Below, piece by piece: positions 1 through 8,895 of a stretch of DNA of 64,000 nt. The notes beneath the pieces were generated by a model, which was given only the letters and a program-made list of their open reading frames with translations, ran no database searches and had not been told where the DNA came from. Position numbers and translations under genes: made by a program. Origin of the DNA: Paenibacillus nasutitermitis (lineage in GTDB: Bacteria; Bacillota; Bacilli; Paenibacillales; Paenibacillaceae); assembly GCF_014641075.1 (NCBI RefSeq), contig NZ_BMHP01000001.1:124001-188000 (forward strand). Direction: 5' to 3'. Positions within the stretch are counted from its first letter, which is position 1; every line of letters starts with the position of its first letter.

Positions 1-1
1 G

Positions 2-577
2 ACAATCATGTATTTGCCCTCGCTCATAGGCGGCAGCATCGCGGTTGCCGTTCTATGGAAAAACATATTCGGAGCGGAGGGCTTCATCAGCAAGCTGCTC
101 GCCTTGTTTGGCATAGAAAACATGAGCATGGTGACGAATCCGGAAACGGCACTCAGCACACTCATTATACTGCAGGCGTGGCAGTTCGGTTCGGCGATGA
201 TTATTTTTCTGGCGGGCTTAAAGCAAATACCAAAAGAGTTGTATGAAGCATCGGCGGTAGACGGAGCGAGCAAGGTCCGGCAGTTTTTCAGCGTGACGCT
301 CACGATGCTCTCGCCTGTTATCTTGTTTAATCTGATTCTTGGCCTGATTGGTTCATTCCAAATGTTCACGCAAGCCTTCGTTATCACAAAAGGAGGCCCG
401 TTAAAATCGACGTATATGTACGCCCTTTATTTATACGAAAAAGCCTTTGGCGCTTTCCAGATGGGTTACGCTTCAGCTCTCGCTTGGGTGCTCTTGTTAA
501 TCATTGCTGCGGCTACAGCGATTAATTTTGCAATTTCGAAGTACTGGGTGTTCTATGAAAGCGAAGGAGGCAAATGA
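2..577 (+). CDS. Sugar ABC transporter permease (MalF/UgpA type), 5' end outside window
   Basis: Inner-membrane permease of a carbohydrate ABC importer. The reading frame is open to the window edge, so the N-terminus is missing; the visible 191 residues hold several hydrophobic helices and the cytoplasmic EAA loop (ELYEASAVDGAS, around codon 80) that docks on the ATPase. The end shows the usual permease pattern of a GGP turn (TKGGPLKSTYMY) followed by a last helix. It overlaps the next permease by an ATGA stop-start junction, so the two are translationally coupled and should form a heterodimer. The solute-binding lipoprotein at 5152 is the likely partner. The sugar cannot be read from the sequence; the GH105-type hydrolase downstream suggests unsaturated uronate oligosaccharides. 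Confidence 0.9.
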   Translation, partial: TIMYLPSLIGGSIAVAVLWKNIFGAEGFISKLLALFGIENMSMVTNPETALSTLIILQAWQFGSAMIIFLAGLKQIPKELYEASAVDGASKVRQFFSVTLTMLSPVILFNLILGLIGSFQMFTQAFVITKGGPLKSTYMYALYLYEKAFGAFQMGYASALAWVLLLIIAAATAINFAISKYWVFYESEGGK

Positions 578-1425
578 TGATGGCGACCTTGAAGCGGATG
601 AAGGCTTGGAATCTTCCGACGCATCTGATTCTCATCCTTGTGTGTACGGTAATGATTTATCCGATCGTCTGGTGGCTTGGCGCTTCGCTGAAGACGAATG
701 CGGAAATGAGCCTGCCGGGTATCTTTCCGAGCGACCCGCAGTGGAGCAATTACGTGAAGGGTTGGACGGCCATTCCGGATTATACGTTTAGCCGTTTCTT
801 CGCGAATTCATTTATTATCGAGCTGTTCAGCGTGACGGGCTCCGTCGTCTCGGCCAGCTTGGTCGCCTTTGGCTTCGCCCGCGTAAACTTCAGGTACAGC
901 AAGTTGTGGTTTGCGCTTCTTATGCTGACGATGATGATTCCTTCACAGGTTATTGTGATCCCGCAGTATGTCATGTTTTCTGATTTAAATTGGATCAATA
1001 CCTATTTGCCGATTATTGTGCCCCATTTCTTTGGAGGAGGCGGATTCTTCGTCTTCCTGCTCGTGCAGTTCATCCGCAGCATTCCGAGAGAGCTCGACGA
1101 ATCGGCTAAAATTGACGGCTGCACGACCTTCGGCATTTATTTCCGCATCATCATGCCGCTCGTAAAGCCGGCGCTTGTCACCGTTGCGATTTATTCCTTT
1201 CTATGGACATGGGACGATTTTTTCCAGCAGCTGCTTTATATAAACAGCGTTGAGAAATTTACGGTAGGGCTTGCCCTTCGCTTGTTTATGGATTCCCAGT
1301 CGACCGTCGAATGGGGGCAAATGCTTTCGATGTCGCTGCTGTCGATCATTCCTTCGGTTATCGTATTCTTTTTGGCACAGAAGCAATTTATTGAAGGAAT
1401 TGCAACGACGGGCCTGAAAGGGTAA
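574..1425 (+). CDS. Sugar ABC transporter permease (MalG/UgpE type)
   Basis: Second permease of the importer, 283 residues, about the normal length of the MalG family. Six hydrophobic segments are visible and the EAA loop reads ELDESAKIDGCTTFG near residue 175, ahead of an IIMPLVKPAL segment. It ends with the typical G-L-K-G tail. Three ATGs stand in a row at 574, 577 and 580 behind the GGAGG at 566-570; the spacing fits 577 or 580 slightly better than 574, which makes no difference beyond two residues. The gene overlaps the upstream permease by 4 nt. A 176-bp gap to the histidine kinase gene follows. Confidence 0.93.
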   Translation: MMMATLKRMKAWNLPTHLILILVCTVMIYPIVWWLGASLKTNAEMSLPGIFPSDPQWSNYVKGWTAIPDYTFSRFFANSFIIELFSVTGSVVSASLVAFGFARVNFRYSKLWFALLMLTMMIPSQVIVIPQYVMFSDLNWINTYLPIIVPHFFGGGGFFVFLLVQFIRSIPRELDESAKIDGCTTFGIYFRIIMPLVKPALVTVAIYSFLWTWDDFFQQLLYINSVEKFTVGLALRLFMDSQSTVEWGQMLSMSLLSIIPSVIVFFLAQKQFIEGIATTGLKG

Positions 1426-1601
1426 TGCTTAATAGAGTCTTGAAAAAGATGCAATGGACAGGGAGTCGCGCTTTCCGTAAACTTAATGATGCTTTTGCCA
1501 TCATGAAGCATACGGGGAGAGCGATTTGTTTTGTCCATTTTGTCGTCTTACTCAATTAGAGGCTGTAAGCCGTATGAGTCGGCGTGGGAGGTTGTTATTG
1601 G

Positions 1602-3368
1602 ATGTTGCGGAATCCGTTCAAAACGTATCGCATGGGCAGCTTGTACATGCTCACGTTCGGGGGGTTTTTGGTGCTGTTTCTCATTCTCCTCATGGCTGTA
1701 TGCTATCAAGTAACCGCCGCTTACATGTCCAAGCAGGTGTCTGTCTACCAGCAGGAGCTGCTTGACGAGGTCGGCAAGCGAATAGATGCGAAAATGATTT
1801 CGGTTGAGCAGGTCGCTTTGTCGATTACGAGAAATGAAGCGCTGCTTAATTATTTGAGAAATAAGCAAGCGGACGTTTACAGCAGAAAACTTGCCCAGCA
1901 AGAGTTAGGCTATTATTTATCCAATATTGTGTACAGCTGGAATGATGTACTCAATTCCGTGCACGTGTATATGCACGATCCGCTGCCGATGATCGGCCTT
2001 CCGGCCGCATTCGGGGAAATAGACGATTTGCCGAAGGAGCCGTGGTATTCACTCGTGAGCCAAAGCGATTATGCATGGATCGGCGAACGGGAGGTTGTTG
2101 CCGCGGACTCGAATAAGCAGGCGATCCGCTTTGCTCAAAAAATATATTCCGATACGAATCAGTTTCTCGGCGTGCTGGTACTAGGCGTGAAGCCGGCGGC
2201 GGTCCGCGATACACTGCTAAATGAAAGCAACAAAAACAGCGGCATTAAGCGTGTACTACTGGGCAACGGGCGTCAGATGATGACGGACGCTGGTTTTGAT
2301 CAGGAGGAGAACGTTGGGCTGCTGGACATGCTCCAAGCTGAATTTGATCATCCAAGTTATTTAAACGGCAGAAGGGTCGAACTCGGAGAGCCATATTTCG
2401 TGACCGAATCCAGAGACCGAAACGCGCAGTGGCAGGTTATCCAATTCACTCCCATGAAGGGCATAACGGAGGACAGCTCCAGAATCGCTTTAACGCTGGG
2501 AGCAATCGGCTTAGCGGCCATTCTGATTGCATTCTTATTCACGCTTATTTTTTCCCGCCAGTTCATGAAGCCAATCATGACACTGAAGCAGGGCATGGAC
2601 CGATTCTCAGTCGACAGGCTTAAATCTGAAATGCCGCGCGATTATACAAATGAGTTTGGCATTTTATTCCGCGGCTACGATGCTCTGACAGAACGGGTTA
2701 CAGAGCTGTATGCCCATCTGGAGAAGCAATATATCAAGCAGAAGGAATTGGATGTCAAAGCCCTTCAGGCGATGATAAATCCTCATTTCCTGTACAATAC
2801 GCTGGATCAAATTAATTGGATGGCTATTGAAGCCAATCAACCCCAAATTAGCGAAGTGCTTGAGCTGGTGGGTAAAATGTTCCGAATCGGGTTGTCTAAC
2901 GGTGACACGATCGTTACGGTACGGGAGGAGCTTGCTTATATAGGAAGCTACCTGCAGATTCAGCAAATTCGGATGGAGCCTTTCAAGCTCGACGTTTCAA
3001 TGGAATTGCCTGAAGCGCTCGAATCCTATTATATGCCCAAGGTGCTGCTTCAGCCGATAGTCGAAAATGCCGTCATGCATGGCTTCCACGGACGGCAAAG
3101 CGGAGCTGTTCATATCCGGGTATCGGAGCATAAAGAAGGAGTAGCCTTTGTCGTTCAAGATAACGGAAACGGGTTCCGACCAAAGCAAGACGAAATACCG
3201 CAGCATCAGATGAAGATGGGCGGCTATGGCATCCGCAATGTAGAGGAGCGAATTGAAGCCTTGTTCGGGCCGCCTTACGGTATTCAAGTCGTCAGCATGC
3301 CAGGGGAAGGCGCTTCAGTTACCGTCCTCATACCCAAACGGGATAGAGCCAACTATTATCGCGGATAG
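1602..3368 (+). CDS. Sensor histidine kinase, YesM/LytS type
   Basis: Membrane sensor kinase of 588 residues. Order of parts: short cytoplasmic N-terminus, TM1 (about 12-35), extracellular Cache-like sensor region, TM2 (about 294-318), HAMP-like linker, and a His_kinase domain with phospho-acceptor H395 in MINPHFLYNTL, then an HATPase with the N-box IVENAVMHG near residue 485 and a GYGIRNVEERI G-box. ATG 1602 is preferred over an upstream in-frame GTG at 1584 because GGGAGG (1586-1591) sits 10 nt before it. The response regulator gene follows after 24 nt, so the two form one operon. By family precedent it senses an extracellular sugar or a loaded binding protein and switches on the adjacent importer. 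Confidence 0.94.
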   Translation: MLRNPFKTYRMGSLYMLTFGGFLVLFLILLMAVCYQVTAAYMSKQVSVYQQELLDEVGKRIDAKMISVEQVALSITRNEALLNYLRNKQADVYSRKLAQQELGYYLSNIVYSWNDVLNSVHVYMHDPLPMIGLPAAFGEIDDLPKEPWYSLVSQSDYAWIGEREVVAADSNKQAIRFAQKIYSDTNQFLGVLVLGVKPAAVRDTLLNESNKNSGIKRVLLGNGRQMMTDAGFDQEENVGLLDMLQAEFDHPSYLNGRRVELGEPYFVTESRDRNAQWQVIQFTPMKGITEDSSRIALTLGAIGLAAILIAFLFTLIFSRQFMKPIMTLKQGMDRFSVDRLKSEMPRDYTNEFGILFRGYDALTERVTELYAHLEKQYIKQKELDVKALQAMINPHFLYNTLDQINWMAIEANQPQISEVLELVGKMFRIGLSNGDTIVTVREELAYIGSYLQIQQIRMEPFKLDVSMELPEALESYYMPKVLLQPIVENAVMHGFHGRQSGAVHIRVSEHKEGVAFVVQDNGNGFRPKQDEIPQHQMKMGGYGIRNVEERIEALFGPPYGIQVVSMPGEGASVTVLIPKRDRANYYRG

Positions 3369-3392
3369 TCAATATTCTAAGGAGGAACGGAT

Positions 3393-5096
3393 ATGTGGAG
3401 AGCGGTCATTATTGAAGACGAACGGAAAATCATACAAATCATGCGGGGCATTGCCATATGGGAAGAGCTTGGCATAGAGGTGGTTGGCGACGCCCAGGAC
3501 GGCCAAACAGGCTTGGAACTCATTATGGCCGAGCAGCCGGATATCGTAATCACCGATATTTACATGCCGGTCATGAACGGGCTAGCCATGATCGAGCAGT
3601 TGCGCGAGCGGCAATTCGCAGGGAAAATTATCGTGCTGTCGGGCTATTCGGAGTTTGAATATGCCAGGCAGGCGCTGCGCCTTCAGGTTGATGATTATTT
3701 AAACAAGCCGATATCATTAACGACAATGAAGGAGGTATTGTCGAAATCAATCGCTGAGCTGGAGACGGTCATGAATGAACAGCAGCAGAATGAGCGATTG
3801 AAGGAGAAGCTGATGGTTTATGAGCCCTATGTGCAAAGAAAGTGGATGAATTACGTCGTTACCGGTGCCCGTGACACCGGATTTGGCGATATCGAAGAGG
3901 TGAATCGGAAATTCAGTGCTTGGGATTACAAGGGGCATCTCGTTATCGTCATTGAAATGGTGCGAACGGAGAGAATCAGCAAACTCTCGATCGTCGACCA
4001 TAATTTGTTTTACTTTGCGCTGAGCAACATCATCGAGGAGATCGCAGCCGAAGGGTGGCCGGAATCGGAGCTTGTCGAGCTTTACAGCCACCACTGCGCG
4101 CTGCTTCTTCATGTTAGCGGGGAAGGGGATGGAACAGAAGCGGAAGCCAGGGTGATTAAGCTTACGGAACGCATCGCCCATGCGGTCTATTCCTTCTTGA
4201 AGATCGAAATCGTGGCGGGAATCGGCGGTATGAAGCGCCAGTGGCGCGAGATCGCCGCTTCGACGGAGGAAGGCTTCAATGCGATCTATTTCAAAAACAA
4301 CCGATTGAGCAAGGAACATAAAATATTTGCGCTGCCGGACTCGCTCGATAAGGAGCAATACCAACTTTATCAGGAGTTAAAGCAGGGCTTTTATCCATTC
4401 AAAATGTACCAGGAGCTGTCGGAGGCGGTCGTGCATGCGCAAATCGATCAAGCAATCGCCATTATACAGCAGTTCATCATTCAGCAGGACGGCATAAACA
4501 AAATACCGATCGCGTATATCCGCCACTTTTGCTCGGAGCTATGGGGGCTTATCGCCAATGCTTTATCACAAGCAGGTATCGACCATAAGCAGCTTCAAAC
4601 CAACGATGAGATTTATGCCGCTATCGAAGCCTTGACCACGGCCAAGGAGATGGAGATGTGGCTCATCGGCAAGCTGCAGCAGATAGGCGAGCAGTTCCAT
4701 GCCAACGCCAATGTGAAGCATCTTCAGGCTGTCGAATTTATCATTCAATACGTGCATGAGCATTATCAAAAGGAGCTGACACTAACCGGAATTGCGGACG
4801 AGATCGGCATTTCGCGCAGCTATTTAAGTCATATTTTCAAAAAATCGACGGACGAAACCTTTAATACTTATTTAACGAAAGTTCGGATGGAGAAAGCGAA
4901 GGCGCTCATCATGGAAGGCAAACATCTGATCTATGAAGTCGCAGATATGGTTGGTTACAAAAACGTGCCTTATTTCAGCACATTATTTAAAAAATATACG
5001 GGAATGAACCCGACACAGCTTTTTGAAACATACAATTCTGCTTTATCGTCAAATATTGAAAATAATCGGACATCCCCCACATATCCAGCGAATTAA
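3393..5096 (+). CDS. Response regulator, YesN type (REC + AraC HTH)
   Basis: Transcription factor of 567 residues. The N-terminal receiver has the acidic pair E8-D9, the phospho-acceptor D55 in VITDIYMP, and K105 in LNKP. A central region of about 300 residues has no recognised motif, as is usual in this family. The C-terminus (about 450-550) is a double helix-turn-helix AraC domain with the ISRSYLSHIFKK and VGYKNVPYFSTLFKKYTGMNPTQ signatures. The ribosome site AAGGAGG at 3379-3385 precedes ATG 3393. It partners with the kinase just upstream and most likely activates the binding-protein gene that starts 55 nt downstream and perhaps the permease genes upstream. Confidence 0.95.
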   Translation: MWRAVIIEDERKIIQIMRGIAIWEELGIEVVGDAQDGQTGLELIMAEQPDIVITDIYMPVMNGLAMIEQLRERQFAGKIIVLSGYSEFEYARQALRLQVDDYLNKPISLTTMKEVLSKSIAELETVMNEQQQNERLKEKLMVYEPYVQRKWMNYVVTGARDTGFGDIEEVNRKFSAWDYKGHLVIVIEMVRTERISKLSIVDHNLFYFALSNIIEEIAAEGWPESELVELYSHHCALLLHVSGEGDGTEAEARVIKLTERIAHAVYSFLKIEIVAGIGGMKRQWREIAASTEEGFNAIYFKNNRLSKEHKIFALPDSLDKEQYQLYQELKQGFYPFKMYQELSEAVVHAQIDQAIAIIQQFIIQQDGINKIPIAYIRHFCSELWGLIANALSQAGIDHKQLQTNDEIYAAIEALTTAKEMEMWLIGKLQQIGEQFHANANVKHLQAVEFIIQYVHEHYQKELTLTGIADEIGISRSYLSHIFKKSTDETFNTYLTKVRMEKAKALIMEGKHLIYEVADMVGYKNVPYFSTLFKKYTGMNPTQLFETYNSALSSNIENNRTSPTYPAN

Positions 5097-5151
5097 CGCT
5101 ATGTTACCATTCGAGAGTATCAACCTAAACATCCAAGGAGGGGCTTGAAAG

Positions 5152-6441
5152 ATGAAGACCAAAAGGTGGCTGACTGTCATTTTGGCAGCAGCTTTGACGG
5201 TTTCGCTGGCGGCTTGCGGAAAAAATGAAAATGCAGCCGGGGAAGCAGGAGACGCGGGAAACAAGCAGGACATTAAGTTAAGAGTCATGTGGTGGGGATC
5301 GCAAACAAGGCATGACGCAACGCTGAAAGCGATCAAACTGTACGAGGAGCAAAACCCGAACGTGAAGATCGTATCGGAGTACTCGGGCTGGGATGGCTAT
5401 TGGGACAAGCTCGCAACGCTGTCTGCAGCACGGAATATGCCGGATATTTTCCAAATGGACGCCTCCTATCTAGGAGACTACGCCACACGCAGTCAATTGC
5501 TCGATTGGAGCGGTGCGGATGTGTCGAAGCTCGACGCCAATCTATTGGAGACGGGAACCGTAGAGGGCAAGCAAGTAGCACTTCCAGCAGGGAGAAACAG
5601 TTATGGCATCGTATACAATAAGGCGCTCTTCGCGCAATATGGTATCGAGGAGCCAAAGGAAGGCTGGAGCTGGGATGATTTTTTTGAAATGGCCCGCAAT
5701 GCGCGCGCTAAATTGCCAGACGGTATGTATCTCTCGAGAGACTTCTCAGCAGGCGAGTTAGAATACCGGGCTTATCAGCATGCAAAAGGGAAGGGCCCCT
5801 TCTACATCGACAACAAATTGAATTTGGATAAGGACACATGGTTGGAATGGTCCGCCATCTGGAGCGAGTTTCGCAAAGACGGCATCGTAGCTCCCGCAGA
5901 GCAAACAATTTCGGACGTCGAACTTGACACGCAGTTCGATTCCCTCGCGAAAGGCACGGTATTGATGAAAGGCACGCATTCCTCTCAGATCGCCGCCTAT
6001 GACAGCTTATTGCCAGGCAAGCTCGGCGTGGCCGCATTTCCTTCAGACGCGGAAGCCGGAGGCTGGCTGAAGCCAACGTTCTACTGGTCAATAGCTGCAG
6101 GAACGAAGCAGGCCGAGGAAGCGAAAAAGTTTGTCCTATGGCTGCTGAACGACCCCGAAGCCGGCAAAATTTTGAAAACAGAGCGGGGCACGCCGGTATC
6201 CGATGAAGTGATGGCTGCGATCGAGGCGGACTTGACCGATGTCGATAAGCTGGGGCAGCAGATGCTGGAGAAGATCGCGAAGAACGCCCAGCCGTTTACG
6301 GCGCAGCCGCCGGGCTACAATGATTTTGGCCGGGACATGAACAATACGATTCAAAGCGTAATCTTCAACAAAACGACGCCGGAAAAGGCGTACGAGACGA
6401 TTCAGAAGCTTGCGGCCGATACGGAAGCCAGCTTGAAGTAG
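5152..6441 (+). CDS. Extracellular solute-binding lipoprotein, family 1
   Basis: Substrate-binding component of the importer, 429 residues, normal for the MalE/family 1 group. The N-terminus is a lipoprotein signal: KTKR positive end, hydrophobic core and lipobox LAAC with the acylated cysteine at residue 22, followed by a charged linker. Motifs typical of the family are MWWGS, RNMPDIFQMDASY, and a C-terminal hinge region with FVLWLLNDPEAGKIL. The ribosome site AAGGAGGGG precedes ATG 5152. It lies after its regulators rather than before the permeases, a common order in Paenibacillus-type loci. The ligand is not readable; the GH105-like gene downstream argues for a uronate-containing oligosaccharide. 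Confidence 0.94.
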   Translation: MKTKRWLTVILAAALTVSLAACGKNENAAGEAGDAGNKQDIKLRVMWWGSQTRHDATLKAIKLYEEQNPNVKIVSEYSGWDGYWDKLATLSAARNMPDIFQMDASYLGDYATRSQLLDWSGADVSKLDANLLETGTVEGKQVALPAGRNSYGIVYNKALFAQYGIEEPKEGWSWDDFFEMARNARAKLPDGMYLSRDFSAGELEYRAYQHAKGKGPFYIDNKLNLDKDTWLEWSAIWSEFRKDGIVAPAEQTISDVELDTQFDSLAKGTVLMKGTHSSQIAAYDSLLPGKLGVAAFPSDAEAGGWLKPTFYWSIAAGTKQAEEAKKFVLWLLNDPEAGKILKTERGTPVSDEVMAAIEADLTDVDKLGQQMLEKIAKNAQPFTAQPPGYNDFGRDMNNTIQSVIFNKTTPEKAYETIQKLAADTEASLK

Positions 6442-6558
6442 AAAGGGAGTCTTTTGAAGTGAAGCTACCTCAATAACTGGCTTTCGAGGCCGAAGATTCC
6501 ATCCTTACAGGGAGGGAGTGATTTTTGTTCAGGCAGCAGGGAGAGGGAGTAGAGCGCA

Positions 6559-8754
6559 ATGACTAAATTAGAGGTACAAGACAGTATTTATGGGAAAACG
6601 GGACCGGATATCAATGCTGCGCTGCAGGGCTTGTCCAATCGTTACGTTGCAGAGCATCCGGCACAGCCTTACGTATACCGCGCTTTTAACCGCGAGGGCA
6701 TTCAGCGTGCGAAGGATTTTAGATATAGGTTCAACCTGGATGAGCGGTTCCCCGAAGCGCTGCCTGGACAGCATAGCTACGCGTGGGGAAAGGTATGGAG
6801 CGACGTTTCGGATACGGAGCTGCAATGCTCGGTGACCGCCTATTGCCCTCTAGAGATTTTCGTAAACGGCAGAAGCGTCTATCGCTCCTTACCGCATGAA
6901 GAGAACGAGAGGCAAACAAAAGGATGCGGCGCCGTGCTTGGCAAAGGCTGGAACGATGTGGTGTTAAAATTCACAAAAACGCGCGCGGGTTTTGGCGGCG
7001 CGTTCGGTACGTCGAATACGAAGTGGGTTATATACCATTCGGTCATTGCTTCAAAAGAGCGTGAAGGCCAGGAAGGCTGGCTATTCAGCGAGCCGCTTCA
7101 ACAGACCTTGCCAGTGGAGCAGCTGCCGAGGACCGGCCAATCCGAGCTTGGAACTACACTGAATTGGTATCCGCGGCTTGGTTGGCAGACAGAGGAGCTG
7201 GTCGCTTCTCCGTTATTTCGCTTGTTCGGCACAGGAGCGGGGCGGACGGGCTTCGCCTGGACGCGGCTGCATCACCCGGCAGTTGGCGGCGATTGCCGCA
7301 TTAAGGGCATCGCCGCAAGCGCTATGACGGTGTTTATCGACGGCCAGCAGGTTTACCATGCCGATCAGCCTGGCGAATTTGATGTGCCTATTGAATTGTC
7401 TTTCGGAGAGCATAACCTCATCATCAGGCAAACGGCAGTGAACGAATGGGGAATCGATGCAGCGATTTGGAGCGGAGGCCGAATATTGCCGTTCTCATGC
7501 CCCATAGAGGTACAAGGTGGACGCGGCAATTGGTTGTATTTGGGGCCATTCGCGGATAACCACATTCCCGAGGTCAGGCTGCTTAATAAGCTATTTCGTG
7601 TTTTTGAAGATGGCGAGCAGGGAACCTATTGGAGAATGGACGCTCCCGGCACATGGATTCGACCTTATATGGAAGCGCCTCTGTTCGGAAAATGGAACTA
7701 TCCTTTGGGTGTTACGCTGTATGGACTGTTGGAGGCTGGAAGAAAGCTTAAGCGGAATGAGCTGATTCGCTACGTTTCTGATCATGTTGGCCAAAGCACA
7801 TCGTGGTACGCTTATATGAAATGGGATCAAAAGCAATACGGCGCGGCGGGCATATTGCACCCTATTGCCCACATCGACAGCCTTGACGATTGCGGCTCCT
7901 TTGGCTCCATCATGCTTGAGGCGCTTAAGGAAAATGAGGAGCTGTCGGGAGCGGAAAGGCTTGCCCATGAAATTGGACGCTATATGGCGCAAGTACAAGA
8001 GAGATTGCCTGACGGTGCCTTCTATCGCGAGCATCCTCATGGCGCGAATACGATGTGGGCGGATGACTTGTATATGGCCGTGCCTTTTCTATGCCGATAT
8101 TATCAGCTCACGGGAGACGAGTCTTATGCAACCGAAGCGGCAAAACAGTTCTTATTGTACAAGAAATACTTGTTTATGCCGGAGAGCGGCATGATGTCCC
8201 ATGTATTTGATTTTAAGCAGCGTATGGCAACCGGAGTGCCATGGGGACGCGGGAATGGCTGGGTGCTTTTCTCACTGTCGGAGTTGCTTACCGTTCTGCC
8301 GGAGGAACATTTTTTACGGGGTGAGCTGCTCGGCATGTTTCAATGTTTAAGTGCCAGCTACCTTGCCTATCAGAGCGAAGAGGGATTATGGCGCCAGGTC
8401 ATTGATGAGACGGATGCTTACTTGGAGACATCCTGCACGGCTATGTTTATCTATGCCTATTGTAGGGGCGTACGCAACGGTTGGCTGCCGGAAGTTTCCG
8501 CCTTCGTGGAAAGCGCGCACCACGCTTGGGAAGGCTTGACGCGTCATAGCATAGACGCAAAAGGGAATTTATACGGCGTATGCCGAGGCTCGGGCTACTC
8601 GTTCTCCAGTCATTATTATAAGTACGACCTGCACACACAACTGAATGACACGCATGGCATCGGCATCGTGCTGCTCGCAGGAGTTGAGATGCTTCGACTG
8701 AGGGAGTGGCTGCAAGTAAAAGAAAATGATGATCTGATCCAAACGTCAGATTGA
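6559..8754 (+). CDS. GH105/GH88-type unsaturated uronyl hydrolase with long N-terminal extension
   Basis: Predicted intracellular enzyme (no signal peptide) of 731 residues. The C-terminal part, about 370-720, has the alpha/alpha-barrel motifs of unsaturated rhamnogalacturonyl hydrolases: MWADDLYMAVPFL with probable catalytic D502, WGRGNGWVLFSL, and YLETSCTAMFIYAYCRG. Such enzymes hydrate the 4,5-unsaturated uronate left by polysaccharide lyases and release it. Classical YteR/YesR proteins are about 370 residues, so the first 360 residues are an extension rich in predicted beta structure, resembling galactose-binding-like sandwiches, with two similar segments (about 75-150 and 225-300). It ends the importer/two-component operon. 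Substrate class is inferred; rhamnogalacturonan, ulvan-like or glycosaminoglycan products are all possible. Confidence 0.85.
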   Translation: MTKLEVQDSIYGKTGPDINAALQGLSNRYVAEHPAQPYVYRAFNREGIQRAKDFRYRFNLDERFPEALPGQHSYAWGKVWSDVSDTELQCSVTAYCPLEIFVNGRSVYRSLPHEENERQTKGCGAVLGKGWNDVVLKFTKTRAGFGGAFGTSNTKWVIYHSVIASKEREGQEGWLFSEPLQQTLPVEQLPRTGQSELGTTLNWYPRLGWQTEELVASPLFRLFGTGAGRTGFAWTRLHHPAVGGDCRIKGIAASAMTVFIDGQQVYHADQPGEFDVPIELSFGEHNLIIRQTAVNEWGIDAAIWSGGRILPFSCPIEVQGGRGNWLYLGPFADNHIPEVRLLNKLFRVFEDGEQGTYWRMDAPGTWIRPYMEAPLFGKWNYPLGVTLYGLLEAGRKLKRNELIRYVSDHVGQSTSWYAYMKWDQKQYGAAGILHPIAHIDSLDDCGSFGSIMLEALKENEELSGAERLAHEIGRYMAQVQERLPDGAFYREHPHGANTMWADDLYMAVPFLCRYYQLTGDESYATEAAKQFLLYKKYLFMPESGMMSHVFDFKQRMATGVPWGRGNGWVLFSLSELLTVLPEEHFLRGELLGMFQCLSASYLAYQSEEGLWRQVIDETDAYLETSCTAMFIYAYCRGVRNGWLPEVSAFVESAHHAWEGLTRHSIDAKGNLYGVCRGSGYSFSSHYYKYDLHTQLNDTHGIGIVLLAGVEMLRLREWLQVKENDDLIQTSD

Positions 8755-8838
8755 TGATTTTTGCTTTGTACCTGAATCCGTGACGCTTTATCGGTTCTGC
8801 GTGGCCAGGACATAGTAACGGAAAGAAGAGATCGAAAC

Positions 8839-8880
8839 CAAGAAACCACGGCTACCGGATGCGGAAGCCGTGGTTTCTTG
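8839..8880. terminator. Strong bidirectional hairpin terminator
   Basis: A perfect 15-bp stem pairs 8839-8853 with 8866-8880 around a 12-nt loop (accggatgcgga). The stem ends in AAGAAACC/GGTTTCTT, giving a modest U-rich run on either strand. It lies between two convergent genes (the GH105-like gene on + and the GntR-type gene on -), where it can stop transcription from both sides. Confidence 0.75.
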
Positions 8881-8895
8881 TATGCAGTAACGTCT

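Noticed and set aside
3747..4364. Minus-strand frame of 205 codons within the response regulator gene
   Set aside because: Lies opposite the weakly conserved middle region of a YesN-type protein and shows no protein features of its own.
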